DNA of 64,000 nt, from contig JASANG010002125.1 in assembly GCA_030248215.1 (NCBI GenBank), forward strand, positions 353,501 through 417,500, written 5' to 3'. The notes beneath the pieces were generated by a model. It had not been told where the DNA came from. It searched no databases and was given only the letters and a program-made list of their open reading frames with translations. Below are positions 61,060-64,000 of the stretch, piece after piece. Position 1 is the first letter of the stretch. The number at the start of each line of letters is the position of its first letter. This DNA is from Enoplolaimus lenunculus (Eukaryota; Nematoda; Enoplea; Enoplida; Thoracostomopsidae). The translations under genes and the position numbers were made by a program.

Positions 61060-61285
61060 CACTGTAAAAAATAGCGAGTCAAATTGACTCTCTGGGAAAT
61101 AGGCTTTTCCTCAGACTGCACAAACTGAGTCGAAATTCGACTCCGCCAGAGTCAAATTCGACTCACTGAGCGATTCAGTGAATCGAATTTGAGTGAGGTG
61201 GAGTCGAATTTTGAATCAGTTTGTGTAGTCTGAGGAAAAGCCTGTTTGCCAAAGAGTCAATTTGATTCCCCAATTTTTTGCAGTG
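61060..61285. mobile_element. Palindromic TGAGTCA-rich MITE, copy 4
   Basis: CACTGTAAAAAATAGCGAGT to CCAATTTTTTGCAGTG, flanked by TA on both sides, which supports a Tc1/mariner-type TA target. Confidence 0.8.
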
Positions 61286-61364
61286 TACGTTTCTGACGTA
61301 AATTGAAAATGGCTCTTAATTCAAATTCAAATAAGATAAAAATACCCGAAACGATATTGCTATA

Positions 61365-61540
61365 GGACCAGGCCGGTAACCAGCTCACCTTGGTAGGGGG
61401 GCTAAAATTTTTTCAGGAGAGGAATACAAAAGGTTTTCGTTGACTTACAATCGAATTTAAAATTTTCTAAGGGGGGAGGGCAAATTTTTTCCCTGGGAGG
61501 GCTGAATCCCCCTGTCCTTCTTCTTGGCTACGGGCCCGTA
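61365..61540. mobile_element. GGTAGCCAGCTCACC-family MITE
   Basis: CAGGCCGGTAACCAGCTCACC to CTTGGCTACGGGCCCG, with the usual GGGGGG and AATTTTCTAAGG blocks between. Confidence 0.65.
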
Positions 61541-62304
61541 TATGATTATCTGATTAACCCGAAACAGTGATAAATAGTTTCGTCTGCATTTATTTAAAAG
61601 TTAGAAACTTCCGGTTGAGTTCCTGTGTGCGAAATGAAATTAGACTCAAACAGGAGTTGAATATATTCAAGGTTTTCATAAATGGGGATATTATACGGTT
61701 TACGTATGGTGAATTTTTTTGGATTTGATTGGCTGAAGCTTTACTTAGATTTGTTTTCATTGAATGTTTCTATGGTAACACAAACAAAGGTATTTTTTTT
61801 CTGAAAATAGCGAAATTTCATGCAAACTTGTTGTAAGGTTTCGTGTCCGCTCAGACGGAAAATGTTCGCTTCAACTGAGAAATAATTAAATATATGGCGT
61901 TCCTGCTTTAATATATGGATTGAATGAAAATTAGGAAAAATTTCAACCAGTTTAATTTCCTATTTAAATGTATCTGTCCGGGTGTAAACGGATAGTTGAA
62001 AAACAACACAAACGGATAATCATCAAAATAACGGAAACGAAAATTAAAGTATATAAGTTTCAAAGATGTTTCCTTTATTTGCTAATACAATTCAGGCATG
62101 CATTGCAAATATTGACGGAAATTTCTGAAAACTTGAAGAAAAACCACCAAATGCAGGCAATTTTTTAAGTGTTTAGATGAATTTTGTTATTTTGTTTCAA
62201 GTCTATTAATCGCTGAATATCTGTAGTGATAATTCTGCGATTGTGTATAAAAAGGATTTGAAGTCTAATATGTTGTTAACTATTCTAAAGCCTGTCATCT
62301 ATAT

Positions 62305-62398
62305 GCTGTAGTGACCCGAATAAGACAGGATCCCAACTTTCAGTCGCAATCAATAGAAGTCTGTATCCCTAATGAGAGGCCGTTAGTAAAATTCTGGC
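62305..62398. mobile_element. Truncated CTGTAGTGACCCG-family copy
   Basis: GCTGTAGTGACCCGAATAAG and CAATCAATAGAAGTCTGTATC match the family. The copy stops after about 95 bp. Confidence 0.55.
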
Positions 62399-62550
62399 GA
62401 TGCCACTGTTTAAAACACAAAGCACAATTCTTGTGTTTTCGTATATTGTATCCTATTTCGTAAAACCTATTTCCTTAATTTGGCTACTAGGGCGTCCTAA
62501 ATTAGTAACAAAAAAGAAACCATTAACGTATATCAAATTGTGAAAAAGAA

Positions 62551-62620
62551 TGGTTGAAAATTTTCTGAAGGGGCAAAATTTTCTGGGAGGGGGGGCTGAA
62601 CCCCTTTGCTACGTGTCCGA
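62551..62620. mobile_element. Fragment of the GGTAGCCAGCTCACC family
   Basis: GGTTGAAAATTTTCTGAAGG, GGGGGGGCTGAACCCC and GCTACGTGTCCG match the right half only. Confidence 0.45.
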
Positions 62621-63349
62621 TTTGGCATTCGCGACTTTCGACTTGGGAACTAGGACAAATAAACGTTGAGGACACGACAAGTATTGCAGTTGCAACTGCA
62701 TTTACAAACCTTAAAGTTCAATATTTGTTTATATTTAAAAATATTTGCACTTCATGGATTTTAAATTCGTTCACCAAAACCAGCTGTTTGACACATTATA
62801 TTTTAACAGTTGTATTACGTAATTGTAAACGCTAAAGCCTACCATGATATTCTGTGTAACCAACAAAAAATTGGCTTACTTTAAAGTGTATTATACTTAA
62901 AAAAATAGGGTATGGCATATGTTTGAGAAGTTTTACCTCACCGTTTTATTTTTTGTCTAAAATCACTCAGATGTTTTTGGTTAAATTTTTCAACATTCTT
63001 GGTAATTGATTTTTCGGCAATTTTAGTTTAATAAATCTGCTGATTAATATTTAAAAAAAAACGAAATTTTGGCTTATCTGAGGCGAAATGTTATTTGTGC
63101 AATAACTTCGTACAATATTATTTCATTGTTCTTGCAATGGCTTCGATGATAAGTTTGTCGTTTAAGGAATGTTTAAGCTCTCACATTACGCCTTGAATTG
63201 GCAAGTCGGAATCGTTGACCTTTTGGATGAATAACAGAAGGAATGGTACCAAACGCACCGTAGCCGAATGCAAAAATCAACCCTTTAATTGCTTTGTGCG
63301 GTTACTAGATATTCGCTCCACGATCATATTTCCCGATGTCGACTGTGTC

Positions 63350-63484
63350 GACCCATGTTACTTTGAGGGCCGTTCCGGTTTCTGTTTGGTCTGTAAGAGC
63401 CGGCTCAGATTCTAGGCTTCATTTTGTGCTTAGGTTTATGAATATGCTTAATCTACTGTTACGGCCCTATAACTAACATTGGCC
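63350..63484 (+). mobile_element. TTAGGC-core MITE, subfamily 2, diverged
   Basis: GACCCATGTTACTTTGAGGG to CTATAACTAACATTGGCC matches subfamily 2 ends. Only one or two TTAGG units remain in the core. Confidence 0.6.
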
Positions 63485-63485
63485 A

Positions 63486-64000
63486 CAGTAGCCACCAAGG
63501 AAAGCAGTCTCGGGATGTAGACGAACCAGCCTTTGGTTACCTGATTCATATGATTCAAAACCTGTCATAAACCGGTTTTACTACCGGTGGTGGCATGGGC
63601 GCCAATCCCGAGGGGAGAGGGTTTGGGGGTCACTGACCCTCCACTCTTTGAGTATAAATCTTGGTAAGCGTTTTTAATCTACCCCCGCTTTTGAGCGATA
63701 AGACTTGACGGGTTTGTTGGTACCCAAAACCTTTGACATGCTCAGTGCCCGACATAAGTTGAATTAATGCTAACAGTTACCTGGTAAATTTCTTGCAAAG
63801 TGTGAACATGTTCAAATTACTCTGCGTAGATCGGCGCACTTTTGAGAACAGACTGACGCCCATGGATAGTGGACGTAAGATTTTCCGGTGGCCTGTTATA
63901 GATTTGGGTGTGTTAAAATTTTGCAGTTTTTAAGCTTTCTCTACAAACATTTCAATATTGTAAGAATGTATTGAAGGTGCGAAATTTGTTGAACGCGCGT
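63486..64000. other. Unassigned window end
   Basis: A GC-rich phrase at 63590-63650 (GGGCGCCAATCCCGAGGGG, GGGGGTCACTGACCC) looks repeat-like, but no partner copy lies in the window. Confidence 0.4.

Larger units (their letters stand above)
61542..63348. other. Unassigned sequence with MITE fragments
   Basis: Besides the two fragments at 62305 and 62551 and a stretch like the 59.4 kb repeat, nothing recognised. Confidence 0.45.

Overview
The window is nuclear DNA from an invertebrate animal. It is visibly AT-rich, its genes are split by short GT-AG introns, and it is packed with small non-autonomous DNA transposons. The two conserved genes (ARIH2 and PRELID3B families) and a ShK-like secreted cysteine-rich peptide point to a metazoan. 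A tunicate- or cnidarian-like invertebrate fits, but the sequence alone does not settle the phylum. I saw no reverse transcriptase, capsid, envelope or transposase reading frame and no bacterial-type operon.

Layout: 1-29 kb is gene-poor and made of MITEs, microsatellites and unassigned sequence. At 29.5-30.5 kb lies a two-exon gene, found by joining a signal-peptide exon to a six-cysteine exon, that encodes a 91-residue secreted peptide. From 34.7 to 42.05 kb on the minus strand lies a complete 13-exon ariadne-2 (ARIH2) RBR ubiquitin ligase gene of 524 codons plus stop. From 45.08 to 47.85 kb on the plus strand lies a complete six-exon PRELID3/slowmo-type mitochondrial lipid-transfer gene of 231 codons plus stop. 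ARIH2 and PRELID3 are head to head with about 3 kb between their start codons. From 48 to 64 kb I find only repeats and unassigned sequence.

Most of the remaining structure is mobile DNA. The main families are: (a) elements with GGCCCATGTA ends, 8-bp target duplications and an interior of telomere-like TTAGGC hexamers, often nested in each other; (b) hAT-type elements with CAGGGTGCAACCGG ends and 8-bp duplications; (c) TA-flanked elements ending in CTGTAGTGACCCG; (d) TA-flanked palindromic elements rich in TGAGTCA; (e) a TTATTGAGCGAAGC inverted-repeat element with octamer-like internal repeats; (f) fold-back families built on AGCAGATTGGCC and ACAAGAGTGTGC; (g) a family with GGTAGCCAGCTCACC ends. 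Three or four tRNA-derived SINE-like pieces are also present. The genes are ordinary housekeeping genes apart from the secreted peptide, and do not form an operon or shared system. All splice models come from reading the sequence and recalled family alignments; nothing was searched or computed.
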